DNA from: Longitalea luteola
Lineage (GTDB): Bacteria; Bacteroidota; Bacteroidia; Chitinophagales; Chitinophagaceae
Length of the DNA stretch: 64,000 bases
Direction of reading: 5' to 3'
Assembly (NCBI RefSeq): GCF_017356035.1
Contig: NZ_JAFIQX010000009.1
Coordinates: forward strand, 248,001 to 312,000
Position 1 is the stretch's first letter, and each line of letters opens with the position of its first letter. The notes beneath the pieces are model-generated. The model searched no databases. It saw only the letters and a list, made by a program, of their open reading frames with translations, and was not told where the DNA came from. A program made the translations under genes and the position numbers. Positions 56,269 to 64,000 of the stretch are shown piece by piece.

Positions 56269-58170
56269 TCAGGCTGTTGCATCACCGTTTGTCATGGTGC
56301 GCGCTTCTTCCCTCAAGGAATCGGGATCCCAGGAGATGTCTGCATCGCTGAGCAGGTTCTGCCTGTCTGACTGAATGGTAGCCTCTATTTCCTCAATATG
56401 TTTTTTTGCTTCTACCACATAATCCTCGGGGTTACGTATAGCCGACAACCGTTTCAGATTTGCCTCATCATACTTATGAAAATTCTTGGCGAGGCGTTTG
56501 GCGGTATATTTCCTGTATCCCATCAATGTCATTACATCTACCCCCACGCGCAGGCTGGTGTCGAGCGTTTCTCGATAGATATGTAACATACCGGCGTTCA
56601 TCAGATCATAGGCATCGTACCGGTCAGCAGCGCGCACCAACATGTGCAGGTGCGGGAAATGTTTTTTTACTGTTTCGATCATCTCCAGCCGCTTTTCGGG
56701 AGAATTGATGGCGATGACAATGATCTTCGCTTCAGCTGCGCCTGCAGCACGTAAGAGATCGTCCCTGGATGCATCACCGTAAAAAACTTTAAATCCCAGA
56801 TTCCGCAATGCATCTACCCGGTCTGAATCCAGGTCGAGGTAAGTGGCCGGGATCTTATTTGCCCGCAGAAAACGCCCGATCACACTTCCGAAATGACCAA
56901 ACCCCGCAATGATGACGGGATTCTTTTCATCAATTTCGTCGGCAGGTCTTTCTTCCAGCTCGTCGGTGCCCACTCTCGGCAGGATCAGTTTCTCGTTCAG
57001 CAGGATGATCAGGGGTGTCAGCGCCATGCTGATCGCAACCACGGCCGTCATTATACTCGTTGTTTGGGCTGACAGGATGCCCTGCTGCAGCGAAAAAGAG
57101 AAGAGTACAAATGCAAATTCGCCCACCTGGGTGAGACTGAATGAAAAAATAAAATTCTGCTCGGTACTGATCTTAAAGACCTTTCCCAGCAGCAACAATA
57201 CAAGCACTTTAACGGCGATCAATATTGCTACCCACAGCAATATTTCACGAAACTGCTGGCTAACGAGGTTAAAATCTATGGAAGCGCCCACCGCCATGAA
57301 AAACACCCCGAGCAACAATCCTTTAAACGGTTCTATATCACTTTCCAGCTCATGTTTGTATTCACTATTGGCCAGCACAACACCCGCCAAAAACGCCCCA
57401 AGCGCAGGGCTTAAGCCGATCTGCGTCATTAACACGGCAATACCCACGATGATCAGGAGCGCCGATGCCGTAAAGATCTCCCGCATTTTGGTTTTGGCCA
57501 CAATTCGCAACAGCGGCCGGATGGCGATTCTGCCCACGGCAATAATAGCAGCGATGGAGCCCAGTACGATCACGGCATGTAACCACGCAGGCTGCCCTTC
57601 TACCCAGTTTGTTACTCCATGTGAACCGGAGGTGTCGCCATGTACAACCTGCAAGGTGGCCAGTAAAGGGAAAAGACCCAGCATCGGGATCACGGCTATA
57701 TCCTGGAACAACAATACCGAAAAGGCGCTTTGTCCGGCAGACGTTTTCATCAACCCTTTTTCTGAAAGTGTTTGCAGCACAATGGCGGTTGATGACAATG
57801 ACAGGATCATACCCAGCGCCAATGCCTGCTGCCATGCAAAATGTAAAAGCATGGCAATGCCGGCAATCACCACGGTGGTGAGGATCACCTGCAATCCGCC
57901 CAGACCGAGAATAGATTTCCGAAGTTTCCACAACAGCTCAGGTTCCAGTTCCAATCCGATCAAGAATAACATCATTACTACACCAAATTCAGCAAAATGC
58001 ATAATGTCCTGTCCCTCCTGCCCTACAAAGCCCAATACAAAAGGTCCGATAATAACACCTGCGATCAGGTAACCCAACACAGAGCCCAGGCCAGACTTTT
58101 TTGCCAGGGGCACAAATAAAACCGCTGCGCCCAAAAACACCAATGCCGTCGAAAAAAATGATTGATCCAT
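56269..58170 (-). CDS. CPA2-family K+/H+ antiporter, KefB/KefC-like, with KTN (TrkA-N) domain
   Basis: 633 residues. An Na+/H+-exchanger-like membrane domain (about 1-390, about 12 helices) has LGYLIAGVIIGPFVLGFVG near 30, ALGMILSLSSTAIVLQTLSE near 125 and LSPALGAFLAGVVLANSEYK near 255. A Rossmann KTN domain follows (about 410-530): VIIAGFGHFGSVIGRFL, VFYGDASRDDLLRAAGA and FPHLHMLVRAADRYDAYDLM, close to the known KefC pattern. Such antiporters release K+ and acidify the cytoplasm during electrophile stress. The KefF-like gene lies one base upstream, which supports a two-subunit system. The C-terminus is a charged helix. Confidence 0.94.
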   Translation of the reverse strand: MDQSFFSTALVFLGAAVLFVPLAKKSGLGSVLGYLIAGVIIGPFVLGFVGQEGQDIMHFAEFGVVMMLFLIGLELEPELLWKLRKSILGLGGLQVILTTVVIAGIAMLLHFAWQQALALGMILSLSSTAIVLQTLSEKGLMKTSAGQSAFSVLLFQDIAVIPMLGLFPLLATLQVVHGDTSGSHGVTNWVEGQPAWLHAVIVLGSIAAIIAVGRIAIRPLLRIVAKTKMREIFTASALLIIVGIAVLMTQIGLSPALGAFLAGVVLANSEYKHELESDIEPFKGLLLGVFFMAVGASIDFNLVSQQFREILLWVAILIAVKVLVLLLLGKVFKISTEQNFIFSFSLTQVGEFAFVLFSFSLQQGILSAQTTSIMTAVVAISMALTPLIILLNEKLILPRVGTDELEERPADEIDEKNPVIIAGFGHFGSVIGRFLRANKIPATYLDLDSDRVDALRNLGFKVFYGDASRDDLLRAAGAAEAKIIVIAINSPEKRLEMIETVKKHFPHLHMLVRAADRYDAYDLMNAGMLHIYRETLDTSLRVGVDVMTLMGYRKYTAKRLAKNFHKYDEANLKRLSAIRNPEDYVVEAKKHIEEIEATIQSDRQNLLSDADISWDPDSLREEARTMTNGDATA

Positions 58171-58171
58171 A

Positions 58172-58780
58172 TTATGCCAGATTGCTTTGGGAAATTTCTA
58201 TAAGGTCGTTTAAACGGGAAACCTGCATCATTTTATCTTCTTTGATGTCGCCCGCTCTCATTTTCAACAAAAGTTGTTTGTATAATGCTGCGTATTCTAT
58301 TATTTGAGGCAGGTCCATTTTATGGGATCCGGCCACCCAGAATGGCGGCCAATAGGTCATTTTGCACAGTTCGGCAGTTCTTTCATACGGTCTCAGCACG
58401 TCGGCAATGGTACAATGCTGATATCCTTCCCGCTGGTAGGCGCCCATGCCACCACCGGAAGAAATTACATTAAAGATCTTTTTTCCGCTTAATGCAAAAC
58501 CCGTTTTCCCATAAGCCCAGCCATGTTCCAGCACCAGGTCCTGCCATTGTTTTAGCAGTGCGGGGGCGCTGTACCAATAGAGCGGATGTTGCCAGATGAT
58601 AATATCGTGCGCAAGCAATAATTGTTGTTCTCTTTTAACGTCTATATCAAAGTCGGGGTAATTTTCATACAGATCGTTGACGGTTATGTCGTCAACCTGG
58701 GGTATATATTTGAGCAGCGTTTTATGCACGCGGGATTTTTCCAGCACCGGATGCGCAAAATTGATCAGGATCTTATTCAT
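58172..58780 (-). CDS. KefF-like NAD(P)H oxidoreductase, flavodoxin-like fold
   Basis: 202 residues from the ATG at 58780, where the flavodoxin-like start KILINFAHPVLEKSRVHKTL begins; the frame is open 41 codons further up, but that stretch is not conserved in the family. The fold shows VNDLYENYPDFDIDVKREQQ, DIIIWQHPLYWYSAPALLKQ (core QHPLYWYSAPALLKQW, about 75-95), FNVISSGGGMGAYQREG and WPPFWVAGSHKM. These match the NAD(P)H:quinone oxidoreductase family to which KefF and MdaB belong. KefF activates KefC and reduces quinones. It is one base upstream of the antiporter gene. Confidence 0.92.
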   Translation of the reverse strand: MNKILINFAHPVLEKSRVHKTLLKYIPQVDDITVNDLYENYPDFDIDVKREQQLLLAHDIIIWQHPLYWYSAPALLKQWQDLVLEHGWAYGKTGFALSGKKIFNVISSGGGMGAYQREGYQHCTIADVLRPYERTAELCKMTYWPPFWVAGSHKMDLPQIIEYAALYKQLLLKMRAGDIKEDKMMQVSRLNDLIEISQSNLA

Positions 58781-58856
58781 ACAGTCTACCGCATTTATTC
58801 CACAACTTAAGTGAAATTCGTTTTTTTCCAAAAAATGTGCGGGTGGTGTATAATGG

Positions 58857-58890
58857 CAGACAGCCCCGCCGGTACTGTCGGGGCTGTCTG
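58857..58890 (-). promoter_or_regulatory. Perfect 12-bp inverted repeat upstream of the KefF-like gene
   Basis: CAGACAGCCCCG (58857-58868) and CGGGGCTGTCTG (58879-58890) form a 12-bp stem with a 10-nt loop, 77 bp before the KefF ATG. No T run follows on either strand, so a regulator site or leader structure is as likely as a terminator. Confidence 0.6.
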
Positions 58891-58904
58891 GAATGTGGCG
58901 CATT

Positions 58905-58929
58905 AAAAAACCGCCTGTGATAGCGGCTT
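58905..58929 (-). terminator. Rho-independent terminator after the DUF6528 gene
   Basis: On the minus strand AAGCCGC pairs with GCGGTTT (one G-U pair), loop of about 8 nt, followed by TTTTTT overlap. It lies 33 bp past the stop at 58962. Confidence 0.75.
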
Positions 58930-58961
58930 ATAGGTGAATAGTTTAATAGGCGCGACCTTAT

Positions 58962-59957
58962 CTACTTACACTGCCTTATTTCGTTGTTAGCCGGATAGCT
59001 GAACGCATTCGGCAGCACCCAGCGCGCTTTATAAATTTTCAATCCCGCTTCATAGAAAACTCCGTTGCCTTTGGCATCAATTACCTCATCGGTCCACCAG
59101 GATTCTTTAGGCCGGATAATGATCACCGGGAAGTCGGCCGGGCCTGATGATACACTTTTAATGTTAGCCTGGATACCGTCGGCCTGGATAAGCTTTTTAT
59201 CGGCCAGCATGAATTTATAAACATTGGTTGTATTGGTAAGCCACAAAGCCTCTTCGTTGTAAACCGGGAACAGGTCATGTGCTTCTTTACCTGGTAACGG
59301 CAGCGTTTCAACCGGTTCCAGGTCGGGTTGGGCGCAATTGAAATTATAGCGGAAAGATTTCAACTCCTTTCCTGCCGCCGTCCATAATAACTGGTTCTTA
59401 TGGTCCCACACGACATTGTGGCCGAAATCGATCGGGATCTTTTTGGTATATACATTAGCAGGAAAATGAAGCGTATCTACTTTGAATAACATCAGGTAAT
59501 TTCCCGTGCTGGAAGCGCTTACAATATTGCCGTCGGGTAATAATTCTGCTGAATGCGTATTACCGCCTGCAAATGCATACCACACTGTTTTTTTATCGGC
59601 AATACGAATGAGCGCCACGCCGCCCCCTGATGCATTGGTTAAAATGTATTTGCCATTATATACGATCTTGGCTTCGCTGATATTGTTGAACCACGCATAA
59701 TGCGCCGCCTGCACGTTGGATGACTGCGGCGTCCACTGCCAGAAAATTTTCTTTGAGGGAACATCTGCTATGGCTACCCGCTGTTGTGCCTGCTCTGACA
59801 GCACGATGCACTTTTTACAATCTGCCACAGAAGCCGGTGGATCGGGTTCGGTAACAGGCGGTGTTACGGGAGGTGTTACTGGTTCACCGCTTCCTTTTTT
59901 GGCGCAGGCCACAGAGATCACAGCGAAGAAGAAGGTCAGGCTGATAATTTTCTTCAT
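58962..59957 (-). CDS. DUF6528-type beta-propeller lipoprotein
   Basis: 331 residues from the ATG at 59957 (an ATG seven codons upstream is also open). Lipoprotein signal SLTFFFAVISVAC, then a Pro/Thr-rich linker with repeated VTPP. The body shows repeated propeller-like strands: CIVLSEQAQQRVAIADVPSK, EAKIVYNGKYILTNASGGGV, HSAELLPDGNIVSASSTGNY and VVWDHKNQLLWTAAGKELKS. This matches my recollection of the DUF6528 group. Its role is unknown; a carbohydrate-binding or sensor function is possible, since it lies downstream of the SusD gene at 60075 and may be in the same operon. Confidence 0.72.
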   Translation of the reverse strand: MKKIISLTFFFAVISVACAKKGSGEPVTPPVTPPVTEPDPPASVADCKKCIVLSEQAQQRVAIADVPSKKIFWQWTPQSSNVQAAHYAWFNNISEAKIVYNGKYILTNASGGGVALIRIADKKTVWYAFAGGNTHSAELLPDGNIVSASSTGNYLMLFKVDTLHFPANVYTKKIPIDFGHNVVWDHKNQLLWTAAGKELKSFRYNFNCAQPDLEPVETLPLPGKEAHDLFPVYNEEALWLTNTTNVYKFMLADKKLIQADGIQANIKSVSSGPADFPVIIIRPKESWWTDEVIDAKGNGVFYEAGLKIYKARWVLPNAFSYPANNEIRQCK

Positions 59958-60074
59958 GGTATGAATATGCTGTTTCAAGATCGTACGCTTTTAGAGTACG
60001 GATCGGCGGATCGATGAATGCAACAATTCGAAACACAAATTTGTAGATCCATGATCCGCCAATTCGTAATGATA

Positions 60075-61658
60075 TTAATAGTTCTTTGTTTGCTCGAGGT
60101 TGGGATTCAGGTCACGCTGAACCTGTGACACCGGCCACCAGTAATCACGATCCTTGTTAAAGTTGCGGGTTACCATGGGCAGGTTTTGCGAATTGTACAC
60201 GGCGCCCGGCATTACGTTCTCTGCAATCTTCCACCGGCGGATATCGGTATAATAGAATCCTTCAAAAGCAAATTCTATTCTGCGCTCATGCCGAATGATC
60301 TCGCGCATTTCCTCTTTTGTCTTTCCGGCTGGTATTTCGTGGGGCGACAATCCGGCGCGTTCCCGGATCCTGTTTACAGCATTGTACACTGATGCATCGG
60401 GACCAACGGCTTCATTCTGCGCTTCCGCATACATCAACAGCACATCTGCATAACGGATCACCATATAATTGATCTCTGAACGGCCGGCCTGGTTGATAAG
60501 GTTGCTATTGGCCTCCTTGTCGTAAATGCTGTATTTCTTTACGCCATAACCGGTTTGTTTAAACGGTTCCGTTGTGGTGGTCACTTTCCCAATATAGGTA
60601 TCACCCGGATATACAATCGTCTGGTACATGCGGGGATCGCGGTCTACATAAGGCGTAGCCGGATTGTATAATGGTGATTGTGCCGGTGGCAGCCCATCTC
60701 TCATATCATAGGCATCGATAATGCTGCGCAGCGGCGCATTTGTATTGTATTGCCGGTTGATGAGGTCGAAAGCACTGCCCAGGCCGGGGGTAGTTATTGA
60801 ATATTGTACATCAAAAACAGTTTCTACGCTGTTTTCATTGGCCGGTAAAAACAATGCACGATAATTGGGAAACAGGTTGTAACCTGTGCCTGGAAGGTCT
60901 ATCACCGCTTTGGCAGCAGCAGCAGCGGCAGCCCATTTGGTAACATCATTACTGGTATTCACGAGCGGACTGGCTTCGAACAACAAGACACGGGCTTTCA
61001 AAGCCAGGGCAGCACCTTTGGTAGCGCGGCCGATATCACCGCCGGTAAATTTCACGGGAAGAACTGCAGCTGCTTCATCGAGGTCTTTGAGTACCTGCTG
61101 CACCACTTCGGCCCGGGGCGTACGGGGCAGCGTTCCCTGCGTTTCGAGGTTGGGCTCATCCAAAATCAGGGGAGCATCGCCGTAATACGTTGCCAGCAGC
61201 GAATAGAACAGGGCGCGCAGGAATTTCGCTTCTGCTTTCATCCGGTTCTTCAGGGCATCAGCCATTGCGATTTGATCGATGCGTGCTAATAAGGTGTTGG
61301 CCCGGCCTATGCCGCGGTAACTATCAAGCCAGCGCTGCTCGATGATCCCGCCAATAAAATTACCAGTGGTGGCATTGGCCGCATTATGCGTTCCTAATGC
61401 AATAGCATCAAAGCCCGCGGAATTATCATAGTTATACGCGTTGGGTGTAGCTGTTTCTTCCCAAAGCGGTGTGGCGTAGCCAAAAATGCCGTTGAAAGTC
61501 AAAGCCTGGTAACAACCGCTTAAGGCTGCCATGGCGTTTTTCTCCGATGTCCAGTAAGTATCTTGTGTGTACCTGTCGTTGGGTTTACTATCGAATTCTT
61601 TCTTCGTACAACCGTTCAACACAGCACCTGTTATAATGACAAATAATAATTTTTTCAT
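60075..61658 (-). CDS. SusD/RagB-family outer-membrane lipoprotein
   Basis: 527 residues with a lipoprotein signal (LFVIITGAVLNGC, Cys17). The pattern is standard: YTQDTYWTSEKNAMAALSGC, SYRGIGRANTLLARIDQIAM, AEAKFLRALFYSLLATYYGD near 140-160, YMVIRYADVLLMYAEAQNEA and RHERRIEFAFEGFYYTDIRRW near 445-465, and the ending VQRDLNPNLEQTKNY. It starts 22 bp after the SusC stop and forms the lid of that importer. The substrate is unknown. Alanine-rich runs (AAAAAAA near 235) are unremarkable. Confidence 0.95.
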   Translation of the reverse strand: MKKLLFVIITGAVLNGCTKKEFDSKPNDRYTQDTYWTSEKNAMAALSGCYQALTFNGIFGYATPLWEETATPNAYNYDNSAGFDAIALGTHNAANATTGNFIGGIIEQRWLDSYRGIGRANTLLARIDQIAMADALKNRMKAEAKFLRALFYSLLATYYGDAPLILDEPNLETQGTLPRTPRAEVVQQVLKDLDEAAAVLPVKFTGGDIGRATKGAALALKARVLLFEASPLVNTSNDVTKWAAAAAAAKAVIDLPGTGYNLFPNYRALFLPANENSVETVFDVQYSITTPGLGSAFDLINRQYNTNAPLRSIIDAYDMRDGLPPAQSPLYNPATPYVDRDPRMYQTIVYPGDTYIGKVTTTTEPFKQTGYGVKKYSIYDKEANSNLINQAGRSEINYMVIRYADVLLMYAEAQNEAVGPDASVYNAVNRIRERAGLSPHEIPAGKTKEEMREIIRHERRIEFAFEGFYYTDIRRWKIAENVMPGAVYNSQNLPMVTRNFNKDRDYWWPVSQVQRDLNPNLEQTKNY

Positions 61659-61680
61659 CTGAATCTTATTTCAGGGATGA

Positions 61681-64000
61681 TTAAAAGTTTACATTAACAC
61701 CAAAACTGTATGTTTTGAGTGAAGGATATTCGTAGAAAGAATCGCCCGTAATGCTCTTCTCGGGATCAAAATCTTTAAACTTCGTGAACGTAACCAGGTT
61801 TTCGCCGTTTACAAACAGCATAAGCCTGCGCATGCCCAGCTTGTTAGCGATCTTATCGGGCAGGTTGTACCTGAGTTGCACATTCTTCAAACGCATGTAA
61901 GACCCGTCTTTAAGCCAGAAAGTAGACGGCTGATAGATCTCAGGAGCACCTGTTGTCGTAGTTACGATCGGCAACCGTGCATTAGTGTTATCTGGTCTCC
62001 ATGAATCGGTAGCCCACTCTTTGGTCACCCCTGCGCCATTATTGAAAGGGGTGGCGAGGTTTACGGTGGGATACAGGTTAATGCCCTGCACGCCCTGCCA
62101 GAAAGAAGTAAGCATAAAGTTCTTATACCCTACATTGATATTGAAACTGTAATTGTATTTGGGTATGGAACTGCCGGTTATAATGCGGTCCTTACCATCT
62201 ATTGTGTTATCCTTGTTTATGTCAGTGTATTTGAGATAACCTGGTTTTTCGTTACCGCTTATTTTAGCGCTGTTATTTATTTCATCCTGGCTCTGGAAAA
62301 TACCAGCGGCCTGATACAGGTAATATGCTTCAATGGGGTGGCCCTCCTTGATAATACGCCGTGCGCTGATCAGGGTCTGTCCACGGAGGTCAACCACTTT
62401 ATTTTTTACATAGCTAACCGATCCGTTCACTTCGTAGGAGATCTCGCCGATCTTATTGCGATGGCCTACCATTATTTCATAACCGGTATTGTCGACTGTG
62501 CCAATGTTTTGAACAGGTCCGGTAAGTCCTCCTACCTGAGCAGGTATCACTACCTGCCGCAAAATATCGGAGGTGCGGCGTTTAAATACATCCACAGATA
62601 CTGACAGGTGGCCATTCAACAATTCTGCATCTACACCGCCATTATAGGTGGTAGTGGTTTCCCAGCTGATACGGGGATCAGCGTAGGCTGTAACGGCGGC
62701 ACCGGGAGAAATAGCGTTGTTAAAATTATACGCATACGCGTTACCCACGTTTACCACGGCGTAGGGGCTCCATAGGGGCGCAGCCTGGTTCCCGAGTTTT
62801 CCCCAGGAAGCCCGCAGTTTCAGCAAATTCACAGCAGGTACCTCGAAGAAATTCTCTTTATCGATGCGCCAGCCGGCAGACAGTGAAGGAAATGCTCCCC
62901 AGCGGCGGCCTTCGGCAAAACGTCCTGCGCCATCATAACGAACGATACCCTCAAGTAAATATTTTTCTTTATAGTTGTAACTCAACCGGCCAAAATAGGA
63001 GATCAAGGCATCTCTGACCACCTGGCCACCGGTGGTAATATTGGTGCTGCCGGCGTTAAGGTCGGTTAGAGCATTGTCAAAATACCCTTCCGCATGACCG
63101 TTGAAATTGGTACTATCAAAGCGGTTATAGCTTTGACCTGCCATAGCGTTTATCTGGTGATCACCGAAAGATCTATCCCAGTTCAATGTATGGTATACCG
63201 AGAGGGTCATGTTGTTCTCATCATAATTGTTACTGGCCGGATTTATATTATAATTATTGGGCGCACCGGTTTTAGGATTGTAGCTGATCAGGAGCGGCAC
63301 AAATGACCGCGAGTAACCGTCCAGTTTGTCTACACCGAAATTGAAATTATAGGTAAGATTGAAAGGCAGTTTATATTCGGCAAAAACCTTTGCCAGGATC
63401 CGTTGCGGTGCATTGTAGTTGCTGCCTTCTTTCAACAGCATAATGGGGTTCTCAATGGTATTCCGGCCGGGCGTGGCAAATACCATATTTCCATAACGGC
63501 CGTCGGGTAAATAAGGGGTCATAATAGGCAGCACCCTTGTTAACCTGGTAAAATAATAACCCGTTGCACCTGACCCGCCAAAGGCAGGTTGCGTAAAGGT
63601 TCTTAAATTGCCGATGATATTGGCGCCCACTTTCAGTCGATCCGTTGCCTGGGCGCTCACATTCAGGTTAAGCGTATACCGGTTGGCATGATTGGCATCC
63701 ACCAGGATACCATCGTGATCCATATAACCCAGCGCCAGGTTGTAGGTTATTTTATCTGAACCACCGCTGAAACGCAGGTTGTGCTGATGAAGCGCTCCAT
63801 TTTTCATTACGTAATCGAACCAGTTCATGTGAGGATAGGTATATGGATCAGTGGCCATTCCATTTCTATATTCCTCGATCTGGGCAGGCGAATAATCAAC
63901 TGCTGCCGGCGATTTGCCTTCATTGATGAGGGCCTGGTTTTTCAGCTCCATATATTGAATGGGATCCCACAATACATCTGGTAAAAAAGTCGGCTTCTGA
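61681..64000 (-). CDS. SusC/RagA-family TonB receptor, C-terminal part (cut by window edge)
   Basis: The frame is open to the right edge. The codons above 63972 read on as QKPTFLPDVLWDPIQYMELK with no start, so this is the 3' part of a longer gene. About 773 residues are visible: the end of the plug and almost the whole barrel (for example DYVMKNGALHQHNLRFSGGS and RYDGAGRFAEGRRWGAFPSL), with the usual ending TYSFGVNVNF. The SusD gene follows after 22 bp. Whether it has an STN domain cannot be seen. Confidence 0.95.
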   Translation of the reverse strand, partial: QKPTFLPDVLWDPIQYMELKNQALINEGKSPAAVDYSPAQIEEYRNGMATDPYTYPHMNWFDYVMKNGALHQHNLRFSGGSDKITYNLALGYMDHDGILVDANHANRYTLNLNVSAQATDRLKVGANIIGNLRTFTQPAFGGSGATGYYFTRLTRVLPIMTPYLPDGRYGNMVFATPGRNTIENPIMLLKEGSNYNAPQRILAKVFAEYKLPFNLTYNFNFGVDKLDGYSRSFVPLLISYNPKTGAPNNYNINPASNNYDENNMTLSVYHTLNWDRSFGDHQINAMAGQSYNRFDSTNFNGHAEGYFDNALTDLNAGSTNITTGGQVVRDALISYFGRLSYNYKEKYLLEGIVRYDGAGRFAEGRRWGAFPSLSAGWRIDKENFFEVPAVNLLKLRASWGKLGNQAAPLWSPYAVVNVGNAYAYNFNNAISPGAAVTAYADPRISWETTTTYNGGVDAELLNGHLSVSVDVFKRRTSDILRQVVIPAQVGGLTGPVQNIGTVDNTGYEIMVGHRNKIGEISYEVNGSVSYVKNKVVDLRGQTLISARRIIKEGHPIEAYYLYQAAGIFQSQDEINNSAKISGNEKPGYLKYTDINKDNTIDGKDRIITGSSIPKYNYSFNINVGYKNFMLTSFWQGVQGINLYPTVNLATPFNNGAGVTKEWATDSWRPDNTNARLPIVTTTTGAPEIYQPSTFWLKDGSYMRLKNVQLRYNLPDKIANKLGMRRLMLFVNGENLVTFTKFKDFDPEKSITGDSFYEYPSLKTYSFGVNVNF

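Noticed and set aside
56909-58072. 387-codon plus-strand frame
   Set aside because: It is wholly antisense to the antiporter gene. Its composition (long runs of Ser, Thr, Asn, Pro and Ile) is what the reverse of a membrane protein gives, and it shows no domain.

Overview
The window looks like a chromosomal segment of a Bacteroidota species, most likely a Chitinophagaceae member of the Chitinophaga/Niastella type. Support comes from four SusC-type TonB receptors, three with complete SusD partners or a SusD start in view, FecR anti-sigma plus ECF sigma pairs, an STN-bearing SusC, a type IX secretion (T9SS) sorting domain, many lipoproteins with short signal peptides, weak Shine-Dalgarno sequences, and a few TAnnTTTG-like -7 promoter boxes. 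Nearly all genes lie on the minus strand. No tRNA, rRNA, CRISPR array or insertion sequence was seen.

Layout, left to right. 1-3319: the start of a SusD gene (cut by the left edge) and its SusC. 3610-5139: a SulP anion transporter. 5392-8919: an AT-rich accessory patch with a PAAR-domain effector carrying an M35 (aspzincin) metallopeptidase toxin, a small downstream gene that resembles the inhibitory prodomain of M35 peptidases (probable immunity protein), a truncated remnant of an AlbA_2/RecG-like ATP-binding protein with a 21-bp tandem repeat, and a PKD lipoprotein. 9185-15564: a first RND efflux operon (small secreted protein, adaptor, HAE1 pump, outer-membrane factor). 15772-18957: a HAD hydrolase, two unknown lipoproteins and an MscS channel. 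19037-21529: a GH95 alpha-L-fucosidase. 21708-28170: a second RND operon with the same four-gene plan. 28518-47033: a polysaccharide utilisation region for a uronic-acid polymer, with an alginate-lyase-like lipoprotein, an IPT/LamG surface protein, SusD, STN-SusC, FecR, ECF sigma, a giant multidomain T9SS-exported lyase, and a second FecR/ECF sigma pair. 47335-50947: a CNNM/CorC-type protein, a DUF1259 lipoprotein and CorA. 51010-56098: a SusD/SusC pair. 56269-58780: a KefC-like K+/H+ antiporter with a KefF-like oxidoreductase. 58962-64000: a DUF6528 lipoprotein, SusD, and a SusC that runs off the right edge.

How the genes fit together. In the central locus, substrate binding by the STN-SusC would signal through FecR to the ECF sigma factor, which would raise expression of the SusCD importer, the surface binding protein and the lyases. 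The two RND operons would export toxic compounds. KefF/KefC-like, MscS, CorA and CNNM proteins handle ions and osmotic stress. The PAAR-M35 gene and its neighbour form a probable contact-dependent toxin/immunity pair; it is the most unusual item here, because the immunity gene appears to be a detached zymogen prodomain. Several gaps, including gaps inside operons, carry families of short degenerate words arranged as inverted repeats.
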